Source: Sideroxydans sp. (lineage in GTDB: Bacteria > Pseudomonadota > Gammaproteobacteria > Burkholderiales > Gallionellaceae). From it: DNA of 64,000 nt. Shown here one piece after another: positions 49,036 to 57,554 of this stretch (position 1 is the first letter of the stretch; each line of letters opens with the position of its first letter). Under the pieces are notes generated by a model, which was not told the origin of the DNA, ran no database searches, and was given only the letters and a program-made list of their open reading frames with translations. Location of the stretch: the NCBI GenBank assembly GCA_028707175.1, contig JAQTUV010000004.1, forward strand, positions 124,001 to 188,000. Direction: 5' to 3'. The position numbers and the translations under genes are program-made.

Positions 49036-49482
49036 ATGTTCAGTAAAATATTTTCAGTGTTTGGCCTTGGCCAACAAGAGCCGGAAAAAGAAATCCTTCA
49101 AGTCATTAATATTTATGACGCCGTATTGGTTCATAGAGCTTGGAAAAGACGACTGATTGATTACCTTGAGGGCCGCTCCCAAGAGAATTTACAACCCAGC
49201 AAAATCTGCGTGGATAACCTGTGTGTGCTGGGTAAATGGATACATAGCGACGGCAAAGCTCAGTTCGAAGATCAAGCCGTGTTTAAAAAACTGATGGATG
49301 AGCACGCAAAATTTCATATTCACGCAGCCAAGGTCGTCGAAGCACATCAGGAGGGAAATGATGAACTTGCGCAAAGCATCTTGACCGGAAACTTTGACGA
49401 ACAATCTAGAAAAACAGTGGTTTGTTTGGTCAAACTGCACGCCATGGTCGAAGAGGAAGAACAGCGGCTTAACCCTCAATAA
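49036..49482 (+). CDS. Second stand-alone CZB domain protein
   Basis: 148-aa paralogue of the CZB protein at 35303-35737, with the same ligands: His33 (AVLVHRAWKRRL), Cys63 (NLCVLGKWIHS), His90 and His94 (DEHAKFHIHAAKVV), and a similar C terminus ending in a Glu-rich helix. Shine-Dalgarno AAGGGCAGGA precedes the ATG. No kinase or receptor genes adjoin it, so it may feed the signalling operon at 31-36 kb or work with a chemoreceptor elsewhere. Confidence 0.87.
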   Translation: MFSKIFSVFGLGQQEPEKEILQVINIYDAVLVHRAWKRRLIDYLEGRSQENLQPSKICVDNLCVLGKWIHSDGKAQFEDQAVFKKLMDEHAKFHIHAAKVVEAHQEGNDELAQSILTGNFDEQSRKTVVCLVKLHAMVEEEEQRLNPQ

Positions 49483-49856
49483 AAATGAACGGCACCTTCG
49501 TGGTGCATCTTATCAATGGCATCACGTAGTGCCGTGTATTGATTCGCCACAACCATACTCACGCGTTAATTTTTAAATAAAACAATCCCTTCCTCGGCGT
49601 CATCCGCAAAATCAGTCGCCATCATCGTCGCGCAATCACGCCGAGATGATCGAGAAATTGGAGGGCAAAACGTGGGCTCTATGTTGAAGCTACAGAATAA
49701 GCACTCATTTGGTGCCAATCTGACTTGCTCGAACGGATTTTTGATCCAAGATAACGCAAATGTGATGCTGCCTCTAAGGACCGGCAGCATCAGAATGGTT
49801 TCTTGAGAGTGAAATTAAGCGCACCATTTTTTGCAAAACACGTTCAGTCACGAAAC
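49483..49856. other. Intergenic region with GATGCTGCC hairpin
   Basis: About 370 bp without a supported gene. At 49764-49791 GATGCTGCC and GGCAGCATC form a 9-bp stem with a 10-nt loop, preceded by AAATGT as at 5756. The stretch 49580-49690 has open frames on both strands but no start signals and may be gene debris. Confidence 0.45.
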
Positions 49857-49912
49857 CAAGTTTGCATTGACGCATCGCAACAAGTGGATGTTGTATTGCA
49901 AGACCTGCCCCC
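49857..49912. repeat. Direct repeat, copy 1, beside the TA module
   Basis: Sequence CAAG-TTTGCATTGACGCATCGCAACAAG followed by a diverged middle and GTATTGCAAGACCTGCCCCC. It matches copy 2 at 50636-50698 over most of its length in the same orientation. It lies 20 bp beyond the toxin stop. Confidence 0.8.
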
Positions 49913-49931
49913 TCGGAATTCCGCCACAGTA

Positions 49932-50262
49932 TCAGCGAGCCAATCGCCCGAGCAGCACCGTCTGCAAATCGCGCCGACTATCCAGCACAGCCATGATGAA
50001 GACTTGATCACTTGCAACCTTGTAAACAATGCGCCAAGGCGCACTAATAAGTTCTCTGTACTGAGAAATACCGGTATGCAACAACTCAGGCACGACGCGA
50101 CCGCGATTGGGAAGATTGACCAGTAGCGCGGCTTTTTCCTCCAGCTTGTGCAAAATGAACAACGCATCATCAACACTGTCTTGCGCGATGTACTCGATGA
50201 TCTCCGTCAAATCCTGTTGCGCAGTGTCTGCACAACACCTGATAAGACTTGGCCTCAGCCAT
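49932..50262 (-). pseudogene. ParE/RelE-type toxin, frameshifted
   Basis: The main body (EIIEYIAQDSVDDALFILHKLEEKAALLV through RRDLQTVLLGRLAR) is a ParE-family toxin. ATG 50262 overlaps the antitoxin stop (ATGGCTGA) and encodes MAEAKSYQVL, after which the frame is lost near 50230. The other frame resumes with ADTAQQDLTEIIEY, the expected continuation. A loss of two bases (or gain of one) explains it. The remaining frame has only a TTG (50210) as start, with no ribosome site. The toxin is probably inactive unless a frameshift is programmed. Confidence 0.78.
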
Positions 50263-50536
50263 TTTTATTTTGCTGTTTCAACAAAGACGCACGCAGTGAA
50301 TCAAACACTTTGCTTTGCGGGGTGACACGATTCTTCTGCACATCGGCCTCGCCCTGCACCATCAGCTTCAACATCAGGAAGGCATCCTGCTGGGAACGGT
50401 AGGTCGCATAGTCTTGCACCACCGCACTCGCCGAACCGTTTTGCGTCAAAATGATATTTGCTCCACCACGGGTCTCTTGCAATAAACGGCTAGCAGAGGT
50501 TTTGAAATCGGTCAGGCTAATGATTTGCTCTTGCAT
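50255..50536 (-). CDS. Phd/YefM-type antitoxin
   Basis: 93-aa antitoxin: MQEQIISLTDFKTSASRLL N-terminal DNA-binding fold, GGANIILTQNGSASAVVQDYATY strand-helix region typical of Phd/YefM, then a toxin-binding tail (KVFDSLRASLLKQQNKNG). It represses its own promoter in known systems. The toxin gene behind it, overlapping by 8 bp, is frameshifted. The module is flanked by direct repeats. Confidence 0.88.
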   Translation of the reverse strand: MQEQIISLTDFKTSASRLLQETRGGANIILTQNGSASAVVQDYATYRSQQDAFLMLKLMVQGEADVQKNRVTPQSKVFDSLRASLLKQQNKNG

Positions 50537-50635
50537 GATAGATCACCGAATAAGGACTGAATACGGCCATCCTAGCGAGAGGGGAAATAAAGGCAAGGCG
50601 AATCAAAACCATTGCGATGCCAACCCCTTTGATTA

Positions 50636-50698
50636 GGGGCAAGCCTTGCTTTGACGCATCACAACAAGAGAATGCTGCATTGCAAGACCTGCCCCCCG
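50636..50698. repeat. Direct repeat, copy 2, with terminal inverted repeats
   Basis: Starts GGGGCAAGCCTTGC and ends GCAAGACCTGCCCC, which are imperfect inverted repeats of each other, enclosing TTTGACGCATCACAACAAG and more. Copy 1 at 49857 lacks the outermost G-run on its left. Lies 100 bp before the antitoxin start and 41 bp after the end of the Ig-like lipoprotein gene. Confidence 0.8.
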
Positions 50699-50738
50699 TG
50701 ATTCTTTTGATTGCTCAAGCTGCTCCCGATTGTTAGGT

Positions 50739-52931
50739 TCATGGCCCCCAGTGAATTGCCCCATGCAAAGCGGTGGCTCCTCCCTCGCAGTTTTGTTCGA
50801 AACGCAGGTCGATTGCGGTGAGCACCCCACTTACATATGTGACGTTATCGACAGCAAACCAACCTTTTTCAGTATTGCAGCCTCGACCATCTCCATACCA
50901 GCTCAACCCGCCGAATACCGGATTATGGAAGGGATAGCGCTGAAGACCCGGGTAAAAACCAATTTGAAGTTGACTGACCGTATTTCCGGTCTGGAAATTG
51001 CCATACCACCATGTGTTTCCATTGACATTCACTGAGAAGAGTCCGCCATTTTCGCTAAATGTGAGCACCGCAGTCGCGGGAGTGTAGGTGTACGTCTGAC
51101 CTAGGCCGATGTAGTCGCCAACATCACTTTGCAAATACACGAAGTTGCCCGTCGCTGGCGTTGAACCGGGGGTAGGCTGCCAGAGTCCTGCAGGCGATGG
51201 ATTGACCGGCCCAGAAGTCGATCCGTCCGAAAAGGTCTGAAATGTCCATGAATAATTCGCACTCATCGCAATGCCTGCCAGGTCCTTGACGCCTGCTGTG
51301 ATAGTGGCCCGATAGACTGTGTTTATCGCTAAAGGTGCGGAGGGTGTGAATGACGCAGTGGTCCCGCTGTAAGTTACCGTTCCGGCAACAGGAGTAGTTC
51401 CGCCAACCAGGGTGAATGTTGTGTTGTCCACGGTGGCGGGATCAATTGGCGTACTAAAGGTGGCGTTGATGACGCTGCTGCCCGCGACAGCATAGGCGTA
51501 AGGATCCGGACTGGTCGATAACACCTTTGGTGTCACAGTAGCGAGAGTCTGAAATGTCCACGAATTATTTGCACCCATCGCGTTACCCGCCAGATCTTTA
51601 ACAACCGTTGTGAGCGTGACTGTATAAAGCGTGCTGTTTGCCAAAGGTGCTGAAGGGGTGAACGTCGCAGTAGCACCGTCGTAAGTTACTGTTCCAGAAA
51701 CAGAAGTCGCACCGTTCATCACGGTGAATGCACCTGCAAGTGTGACCGTGGACGGATTAATTGGCTCGCTGAAGGTCGCCGTAATCGCACTCCCCACGTT
51801 AACGTCGGATGCATTGGCAAACGGACTCGTCGTGATCACTGCTGGCGGAGTGGTATCGGCGACAGTGGTCTGGAATTGCCATGAATAGATCGAGCTCATC
51901 GCATTACCGGCCAGATCCTTGACACCAGCGGAAATTCTGGCGGTATAAACTGTAGTGGGAGCCAACGGTGCTGACGGTGTGAACGTGGCGGAGTTCCCTG
52001 CGTACGTTATCGTACCGGGAACCGGCGTCGAACCAGCCATCACTGTAAACACGCCGGAATTGACAGTTGCAGGGTCTATTGACTCGCTGAAAGTTGCACG
52101 GATTGGTGAATACGTTGGAACGTTTGTCGAATAGCTGTAGGGGGTCGCCGAGAGAACCGTTGGAGGCACCGTATCAGGCACCGCGGTCAATACAAAATGC
52201 TGATTCGCTCCATTCGCAGCTTGAATATCCAAAGATACCGGTATCAAGGAGCCATCAGACTTGATCCTGTACTTGTCTTGTTGGGTCGCTGTCAGTACAC
52301 CACCAATGTCATACGACTTGCTAATTAAGTTGACGAATGCCGTAGTGGCGGTATCCGGCAATATCGCATAGCTCATCTCGACATGACTGGTGGTGAACAA
52401 GTGTGCAGCGTCAGAATAGTAATCTATTCTGCCTATCGTGCCGGTATCTCCGACATGCACTGAGGCGGGTATGACAGGAGGAATTGCAAATACCCCATAC
52501 TCGCCGGAGGAATCAACACTTCCAAGAGGGTCGTAATTGCTGTCGAAATAATTTGTTGTGCTGCTGTATATGTAAGACGGACTACAGTTCGGAACACTCA
52601 CATAAAGTGTAGTCATAGATGAGACACCGGAAATATTTCCGTACATCGCAGGCGTAGCGGGCGACGAATTAATACTGGCGCTGCCTGTACATGTTCCTGA
52701 CACGGTGAAATCAGTAGACTCGCCACTTGCAGTCGAAGCTCGCAAACTGCTTTGGAGAGGAAAGGACAGGTTAGAGGTCACCGTCCCCAAACCAGCGTTA
52801 CCGCCACCGCCGCAAGAGGACAACAGTACAGCTGCCAAACACCCCGTAAGACTGATTTTTCCCGATCCTGCGATCAATCTGTATGCGGCAGAGCCAAAGC
52901 CCGCGATCGCCGAAAATTTAAACCTTTGCAT
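50739..52931 (-). CDS. Large lipoprotein with three Ig-like (Big_5) repeats
   Basis: 730-aa surface or periplasmic protein. Lipobox LLSSC with Cys40 after a long N-terminal signal. Three SbsA-type Ig-like repeats at about 254-356, 359-462 and 466-567 share the pattern IxATFSexIdPaTV, FTPSAPLA, T-VYxxxI-xxVKDLAGxAM and YSWxFQT. A C-terminal beta domain (about 590-730) ends RFEQNCEGGATALHGAIHW, a motif found at the ends of many secreted proteins. It may bind a surface or matrix polymer. AGGAGA precedes the ATG. It stands alone. Confidence 0.86.
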   Translation of the reverse strand: MQRFKFSAIAGFGSAAYRLIAGSGKISLTGCLAAVLLSSCGGGGNAGLGTVTSNLSFPLQSSLRASTASGESTDFTVSGTCTGSASINSSPATPAMYGNISGVSSMTTLYVSVPNCSPSYIYSSTTNYFDSNYDPLGSVDSSGEYGVFAIPPVIPASVHVGDTGTIGRIDYYSDAAHLFTTSHVEMSYAILPDTATTAFVNLISKSYDIGGVLTATQQDKYRIKSDGSLIPVSLDIQAANGANQHFVLTAVPDTVPPTVLSATPYSYSTNVPTYSPIRATFSESIDPATVNSGVFTVMAGSTPVPGTITYAGNSATFTPSAPLAPTTVYTARISAGVKDLAGNAMSSIYSWQFQTTVADTTPPAVITTSPFANASDVNVGSAITATFSEPINPSTVTLAGAFTVMNGATSVSGTVTYDGATATFTPSAPLANSTLYTVTLTTVVKDLAGNAMGANNSWTFQTLATVTPKVLSTSPDPYAYAVAGSSVINATFSTPIDPATVDNTTFTLVGGTTPVAGTVTYSGTTASFTPSAPLAINTVYRATITAGVKDLAGIAMSANYSWTFQTFSDGSTSGPVNPSPAGLWQPTPGSTPATGNFVYLQSDVGDYIGLGQTYTYTPATAVLTFSENGGLFSVNVNGNTWWYGNFQTGNTVSQLQIGFYPGLQRYPFHNPVFGGLSWYGDGRGCNTEKGWFAVDNVTYVSGVLTAIDLRFEQNCEGGATALHGAIHWGP

Positions 52932-53156
52932 ATCTTCTCCTGAGCAGCATTCGGGTGCTCGATTTCAATTCTTCGCTGCGCGGATTCAAATCAGCCAGCA
53001 AATCAAATACTTTCGTTTAACTCACCCTAGGCACCAAGTTAATTGACACCCTCCTATGCCCATAATTGGACTAATTATTATTTTGGTAGAGATTATCTCT
53101 CTGACACAACAAACTGCCTGATAAAAACTGATAATAAACTAAACTCTGCAACGCAC

Positions 53157-53855
53157 CTATTGCGACACAAACACCAGTCCCCGCGCCTTGTTGCTAGTGG
53201 TATCCAGTGTGTCTATCGCCTTGCGCAGCGTATGGATGGTGACCCACTCCGGGGCATACATATACTTCGACACATCGAGGATCAGAACCCGATCCGATTG
53301 CGCATCATAGGCCGCCAACACCGACCAATGTCCCCCGCCTTCCTGCCCCAACGACTCGCGCGAAAAATTCACCAGCACAAACCGCCCGTCTTCACCCATC
53401 GCCTTCTGCACCAACGTACGCAGAGCAGACCCATCCACGCTATCGCCCGCAATCGTCGTCGCCTTCACGCCATGCCGCAGCAGCGTCTTCACCATCTCAT
53501 CGCGGGTCATGCCCTGATTGCGCACCATCTGCGGACTGATGACCTTCACCACCTCCGGCGTAAAGAAATTGCGTTGCGTGAAATAGGCATACGGCGCATA
53601 GACGGGATCGACCGGCTTCTTGATCGGCATCGCATTCAGCACCGTCACCGCGCTGGCCACACCGCAATAGGTCTGGTTCTCCTGATTCGTGAACCAGGGA
53701 ATGAGCTGCCAGTAATCTTCATCGGGCGCGATCCTGGCGCGCAACGCCTTGCCCGCATCCGAGTTCCAGTAGATCACCCCGGGCTCTGCCGCCGCCACGG
53801 TGAGCGGGAGCGCAGCAAGCAGTATGAGAAAAAGGAAGGGGATTGAAATTTTCAT
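53157..53855 (-). CDS. Phytochelatin-synthase-family cysteine peptidase, exported
   Basis: 232-aa protein with a signal peptide (MKISIPFLFLILLAALPLTVAAA). The Cys-His-Asp triad of the phytochelatin synthase catalytic domain is in place: Cys64 (QTYCGVASAVTVLNA), His176 (GGGHWSVLAAYD) and Asp194 (LILDVSKY). It lacks the C-terminal half of plant enzymes. Prokaryotic relatives mainly hydrolyse glutathione to gamma-Glu-Cys. A periplasmic copy could handle glutathione or metal thiolates. GATGCTGCCCCC lies 20 bp upstream of the start. Confidence 0.9.
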   Translation of the reverse strand: MKISIPFLFLILLAALPLTVAAAEPGVIYWNSDAGKALRARIAPDEDYWQLIPWFTNQENQTYCGVASAVTVLNAMPIKKPVDPVYAPYAYFTQRNFFTPEVVKVISPQMVRNQGMTRDEMVKTLLRHGVKATTIAGDSVDGSALRTLVQKAMGEDGRFVLVNFSRESLGQEGGGHWSVLAAYDAQSDRVLILDVSKYMYAPEWVTIHTLRKAIDTLDTTSNKARGLVFVSQ

Positions 53856-53929
53856 TCTGGTTCTTTAACAAATTATTACGATGCTGCCCCCATTAGCTTC
53901 GTAAATACACGCTTAATCAACATAGCCCC

Positions 53930-54889
53930 TCACTCTTCACTACGACATTCAGGGGGCAGATAACGATCTGCAATCTCATTGCTCAGGCATCGCCAACTTA
54001 AATGATCGCTACCGGGCATGGTCACAAACTTAAACGATTTACCTTCTATTGCCGAACCACCCGACATCGTGATGGTAATCGTATTAGTCTGGTTATTGAT
54101 CGTCACCGCCTTAACAAATGGCGGCAAGGTCATCATAAAGGTGGCCGCATCCAGATTGCGCGGGATCGAACTATATTGGGTGTAATAACCATCTACATAT
54201 TGCGTCGCTGATATGCCCACAGCGTGCGCCAACACTAACCGCGATCTGGCCACACGATCTTGATACGCAGGAATCGCGATGGCTGTCATCACGCCCAAGA
54301 TGACCATGACTGACAAAGCCACCCCCACGACCAACACCTTATGACTGCTCCCTCCCTTGGCAGAAAGCGCATCCAACTGAGCTTGCCTGTCCGGTGTTGT
54401 CGAACACACGGTCTCGATCATCTGTTTGCAATGTAAATAATAGAAGCCATTCGCATACGCGGGCACCACCACAAAGATCGCAAGCAGACAAACGAACGAA
54501 ACCAAAGTGACGACGAAACCAGCGAAGCCTCCCAATACAAGCCCCATCAGAAAGAACACAATCTGAAGCGCCAATGGCAACGCAAAATATATCCCAGCAC
54601 CGCGCCACATCTTGCGATACAGCAACCAAAATAACGTCACCAAAAATGCTGACCAGTTCCAAGTGGGGCTGATCTTATTCTCGTCATCGAAGCGCGCAAA
54701 ATGATCCAAGTAATAATCCTGATTCTTATCACCCAGCACAGCGCGGTAATACACATCATCAAACCCTGCCGCCTCAACTTGCACAACAGGTTTGACTGAC
54801 GACTTGGCCGTTAGCGAGAGCGCACTGCCGCAACCAATACACACCTTCGCAGCAACATCATTCGAACTTCCGCACTTTAGACAAAACAT
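53930..54889 (-). CDS. Zinc-ribbon/DUF2628/pilin-like fusion protein
   Basis: 319-aa multidomain protein. Residues 3-20 form a zinc ribbon (CLKCG, CIGCG); about 45-165 match DUF2628 (PTWNWSAFLVTLFWLLYRKMWRGAG, several helices); 184-208 form a further helix running into IAIPAYQDRVARSR, the signature of the type IVa pilin helix. A pilin-like beta region ends with a Cys pair (SWRCLSNEIADRYLPPEC). There is no prepilin-peptidase site. ATG 54889 suits the zinc ribbon; six codons upstream are also open. Confidence 0.82.
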   Translation of the reverse strand: MFCLKCGSSNDVAAKVCIGCGSALSLTAKSSVKPVVQVEAAGFDDVYYRAVLGDKNQDYYLDHFARFDDENKISPTWNWSAFLVTLFWLLYRKMWRGAGIYFALPLALQIVFFLMGLVLGGFAGFVVTLVSFVCLLAIFVVVPAYANGFYYLHCKQMIETVCSTTPDRQAQLDALSAKGGSSHKVLVVGVALSVMVILGVMTAIAIPAYQDRVARSRLVLAHAVGISATQYVDGYYTQYSSIPRNLDAATFMMTLPPFVKAVTINNQTNTITITMSGGSAIEGKSFKFVTMPGSDHLSWRCLSNEIADRYLPPECRSEE

Positions 54890-54952
54890 GCCTACCCCTC
54901 TTATCAAATTCGAAACCGTGGTTGAACTTAGAACAATTTCGATGCTAACCCA

Positions 54953-55762
54953 TCAGCTATGTTTCCGTACCCACTCCGGCCAAATCGTGGCCAATGATGG
55001 GCAGGCACCCACGGCAGAGCGTGCCGTTAAAGTCAGCGGTGCGCCGAGTATGGGGGCACCCTGCATATTCACCGTTAAACACCCCGCCTCGTGTGCTACC
55101 AAAGCACCCGCCGCAAAGTCCCATAGCTTTTGTTTGCCGTGCAGATAAGTTTGAATCCTGCCTGCTGCGAGCCAGCACCAGTCTATTGCCACCGAGCCAA
55201 AGCTGCGTTGAGAGTGATAAGGATTTTCTGTGGCAATGGCGACGGCCAGTTTGGTCGGCAGGCGTTTGGTGTCGATCATGGCCATCGCGTGTTTGAGTTG
55301 GCATGGTTCGTCGTCGCGGCGGTTGAGAGGCTGTTCATTGAGGTAAGCACCCTGCCCCTTTAGCGCATGAAAGCATTCGTCTCGATTCGGGTCATACACC
55401 ATGCCCGCCACCACCTCGCCCTGTTGCATCAAAGCAAGGCTCACTGAATAAACGGGGATGCCGTGACTGAAATTACTGGTGCCGTCCAAAGGGTCCAGCA
55501 CCCAGCAACTGCACGTTGCCAGAATGGCGGCCTGTTCATCCTCAGTCATCTCCTCGCCCAGCACGGGGATGTCGGGAAAGTAACTTGAGAGAATCTTGCT
55601 GATACTTTCTTGCAGCGCGATGTCGGTGGCGGTTAGCAAACTGCCATCGAACTTACGCTGTGTGAGCTGACGGCCTGCTTTTGCATGCTGAAAGATTTCG
55701 CAAGCCGCCTCACGCACACTGTCGCGTAGCGAAGGCCATTGTTGTTGGAAGGTTTGATTCAT
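54953..55762 (-). CDS. Inositol monophosphatase family protein
   Basis: 269-aa Mg2+-dependent phosphatase of the FIG/IMPase superfamily. Metal motifs: PVLGEEMTEDEQ, WVLDPLDGTSNFSHGIP and KLWDFAAGALVAHEAGC. Substrates in the family include inositol phosphates, histidinol phosphate and PAP; the sequence alone does not decide. ATG 55762; 19 upstream codons are open but lack a ribosome site. Confidence 0.9.
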   Translation of the reverse strand: MNQTFQQQWPSLRDSVREAACEIFQHAKAGRQLTQRKFDGSLLTATDIALQESISKILSSYFPDIPVLGEEMTEDEQAAILATCSCWVLDPLDGTSNFSHGIPVYSVSLALMQQGEVVAGMVYDPNRDECFHALKGQGAYLNEQPLNRRDDEPCQLKHAMAMIDTKRLPTKLAVAIATENPYHSQRSFGSVAIDWCWLAAGRIQTYLHGKQKLWDFAAGALVAHEAGCLTVNMQGAPILGAPLTLTARSAVGACPSLATIWPEWVRKHS

Positions 55763-55831
55763 GCGAGAACTACCTGAGGAAAGAATTTCATCTCTTCGGC
55801 AACCGTTTTCTGTCGCCAATCATCTCTGCGA

Positions 55832-56053
55832 CTACAAGTCGTGACGGGGCGAATCTGTTCCGAGATCATCGTCGGAGATGTCGTCTGGAAAATCTTCGCT
55901 CAGAGTATTTGCAACAGCCGCAGACTTACGAGAAACGAATGGCGTGCCGGTTTGCTCAGCCAATTGACGGGCATTCTCGGATGCCCGCTTCAAAGCACGC
56001 AACACATCCTCCGATGTCCAATCACGAGGCGTGAATAATGTAGGTTGAGACAT
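55832..56053 (-). CDS. Small acidic-tailed protein, possibly antitoxin-like
   Basis: 73-aa protein: MSQPTLFTPRDWTSEDVLRALKRASENARQLAEQTGTPFV then a Ser/Ala-rich stretch and an acidic tail (SEDFPDDISDDDLG). The LAxQTGTPFV segment recalls small antitoxin-like proteins that end in a strand after two helices. It starts 3 bp after the DUF2442 stop, so it is the third member of that small operon. Confidence 0.65.
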   Translation of the reverse strand: MSQPTLFTPRDWTSEDVLRALKRASENARQLAEQTGTPFVSRKSAAVANTLSEDFPDDISDDDLGTDSPRHDL

Positions 56054-56056
56054 GCG

Positions 56057-56338
56057 TCAAGCCGCCTTTTCCAACATGGTGTCAGGCATCAGCCTGTTCT
56101 GGTACAAATCAGCGATGGGGAAACACAAATCATAATCGCCCCACACCAACTCACCGTACTCAATGCGGTATGCCGCGAAAAGTGCAGGATCGAGATAAGC
56201 GCGAATATCGGGGTGACGAGAGAGAGTCAGAAAAGGTTTGAAGTCCACGGTTTGCACCGTGCCATCATCGAACGACAGGCGCAGCGCAAAATCACCGGCA
56301 TGCTCCGCCTTTGTAATGTTGATCTTTGTAGGAATCAT
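56057..56338 (-). CDS. DUF2442 family protein
   Basis: 93-aa DUF2442 protein: INITKAEHAGDFALRLSFDDGTVQTVDFKPFL, then LDPALFAAYRIEYGELVWGDYDLCFPIADLY, the two halves of the family. DUF2442 proteins often pair with DUF4160 proteins in toxin-antitoxin-like units. Its ATG overlaps the end of the broken DUF4160 gene by 4 bp. The upstream partner is a pseudogene here, so this gene may be a relic or may act alone. Confidence 0.88.
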   Translation of the reverse strand: MIPTKINITKAEHAGDFALRLSFDDGTVQTVDFKPFLTLSRHPDIRAYLDPALFAAYRIEYGELVWGDYDLCFPIADLYQNRLMPDTMLEKAA

Positions 56339-56639
56339 TTCAGCCTCCTTGTAATGCGTTCAGACTTTACAGGTTTGTGCAGCACGAAGAAATCAATCCA
56401 CTTGCTGACGATCTCTGTTGCTCGTGCAGAAACAAGCTCTTCAAAATAGTGCATCTCTGTATTCGCTAACGGTGCGCGCCCTGCGACAGCAGGGTAGCGA
56501 ATTTCAGCGGCCTCACCATTCACACAATGATCTCGGCACGGGACTCGCGATCTTGAAACTTGCCGTGGACATGCACAGGCTCATGCTCATTGGCTTAGAA
56601 CATAATGATCAAACCAAAATATTCGTAGAGCTTGGGCAT
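56335..56639 (-). pseudogene. DUF4160 gene with a stop codon and a frameshift
   Basis: From ATG 56639 (GGAGG upstream) the frame encodes MPKLYEYFGLIIMF, then TAA at 56595-56597, then resumes ANEHEPVHVHGKFQDRESRA-EIIV. A single-base loss near 56521 shifts the frame; the other frame continues VNGEAAEIRYPAVAGRAPLA and ends SERITRRLK. Together these reconstruct one DUF4160 protein of about 100 aa. Two independent lesions mean it is dead. The last part is open as a 62-codon frame from GTG 56523. Confidence 0.85.
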
Positions 56640-56736
56640 TACATGCCTCCTAACAATAGGCCGATCTTCACTCGGCATTGCTCACATCAAAAACTATTTC
56701 GAGCCTGGCCCCTTTAACTTTTAGCTAACAGAAAAG

Positions 56737-56760
56737 AACATCGCCCTTGCGGGCGATGTT
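56737..56760 (-). terminator. Terminator after the Sel1-type gene
   Basis: AACATCGCCC-GCAA-GGGCGATGTT, perfect 10-bp stem, followed on the minus strand by CTTTTCT. Same stem as 1133-1154. Confidence 0.75.
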
Positions 56761-56778
56761 TTGCTCATGCTAACCCCA

Positions 56779-57225
56779 TTAATCCCGCCTGAATGGATCT
56801 CCATGCCCGTTTATATCGACATTTCTATCGCGTAAAAAATTGATGGCATCTTCATCCCCCTTTTTTGCAGCAGCTCTAGTGTAGTCATAAGCTAAATCCA
56901 TATTCTGCGCCACACCTTTTCCTTGTCCATACATTACCCCTAGCATCCACTGTGCTCCCGCTTGTTTTGCAGACTTCTTCTCTGCGACAACCTTGTACCA
57001 TTTGACAGCTTCAGAGTAATTCTGCAGGTGTACATATGAACTCGCAACTTTCATTTGTACGCTCGCATCACCTTGTTGTGCTGCTGGCAGGTAATATTCT
57101 ATGGCTGTTGAATAGTTTTTATTATCGTATGCCGCATCACCCTTAGTGACAGATGAATTACCAGCTGCATTCGCAATCGATACTGTCAAAAATAAAATAG
57201 TCAGAACGTGTAATACCTTTATCAC
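56779..57225 (-). CDS. Exported Sel1-like repeat protein
   Basis: 148-aa protein from GTG 57225 (AGGAG about 10 nt upstream). Signal peptide VIKVLHVLTILFLTVSIANA. Two to three TPR/Sel1-like repeats: GDAAYDNKNYSTAIEYYLPAAQQGDAS, SYVHLQNYSEAVKWYKVVAEKKSA and AQWMLGVMYGQGKGVAQNMDLAYDYTRAAAKKGD. Periplasmic scaffold or envelope-stress type protein. Stands alone, with a terminator after it. Confidence 0.85.
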   Translation of the reverse strand: MIKVLHVLTILFLTVSIANAAGNSSVTKGDAAYDNKNYSTAIEYYLPAAQQGDASVQMKVASSYVHLQNYSEAVKWYKVVAEKKSAKQAGAQWMLGVMYGQGKGVAQNMDLAYDYTRAAAKKGDEDAINFLRDRNVDINGHGDPFRRD

Positions 57226-57554
57226 AACGAATACTCCTGAATTGCCCGGATTTCCTAGAGGCGTATTGATTAAAGTTAAGCCACCGTTGATGGCCTTTGG
57301 CGAGTTCCCGTTAACAGTTTACCTCAGCTTCTGCGGTGCGGAATGTACCTGATTGATTTCAGCGCTGATGATTGCTAAACCAAGCCTCCCATTCCAGCGT
57401 AGCCAATTCGACGGCCTCCCCAGTTTTTCATTAGGCACGTTTGTAGCTCAATTTTGCCTTGTATCGCCCGTTTGATCGTTTCGGCCTAAGAATTAATCGG
57501 GGCAGCCTTGCCCCCCTTGATTCCATCCCAAATCCACTTCAGCTTCGCGCCATC
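57226..57554. other. Intergenic region, nothing supported
   Basis: 329 bp between the Sel1-type gene and the small membrane protein. Short frames on the plus strand lack ribosome sites and family features. No clear hairpin. Confidence 0.4.

Noticed and set aside
49566-49790. 74-codon minus-strand frame after the second CZB gene
   Set aside because: No ribosome site and no recognisable domain; both strands are open there, which suggests chance or debris.
49857-50698. Integron attC sites around the TA module
   Set aside because: The repeats lack clear RYYYAAC and GTTRRRY core sites in the right positions, and no integrase gene is present.
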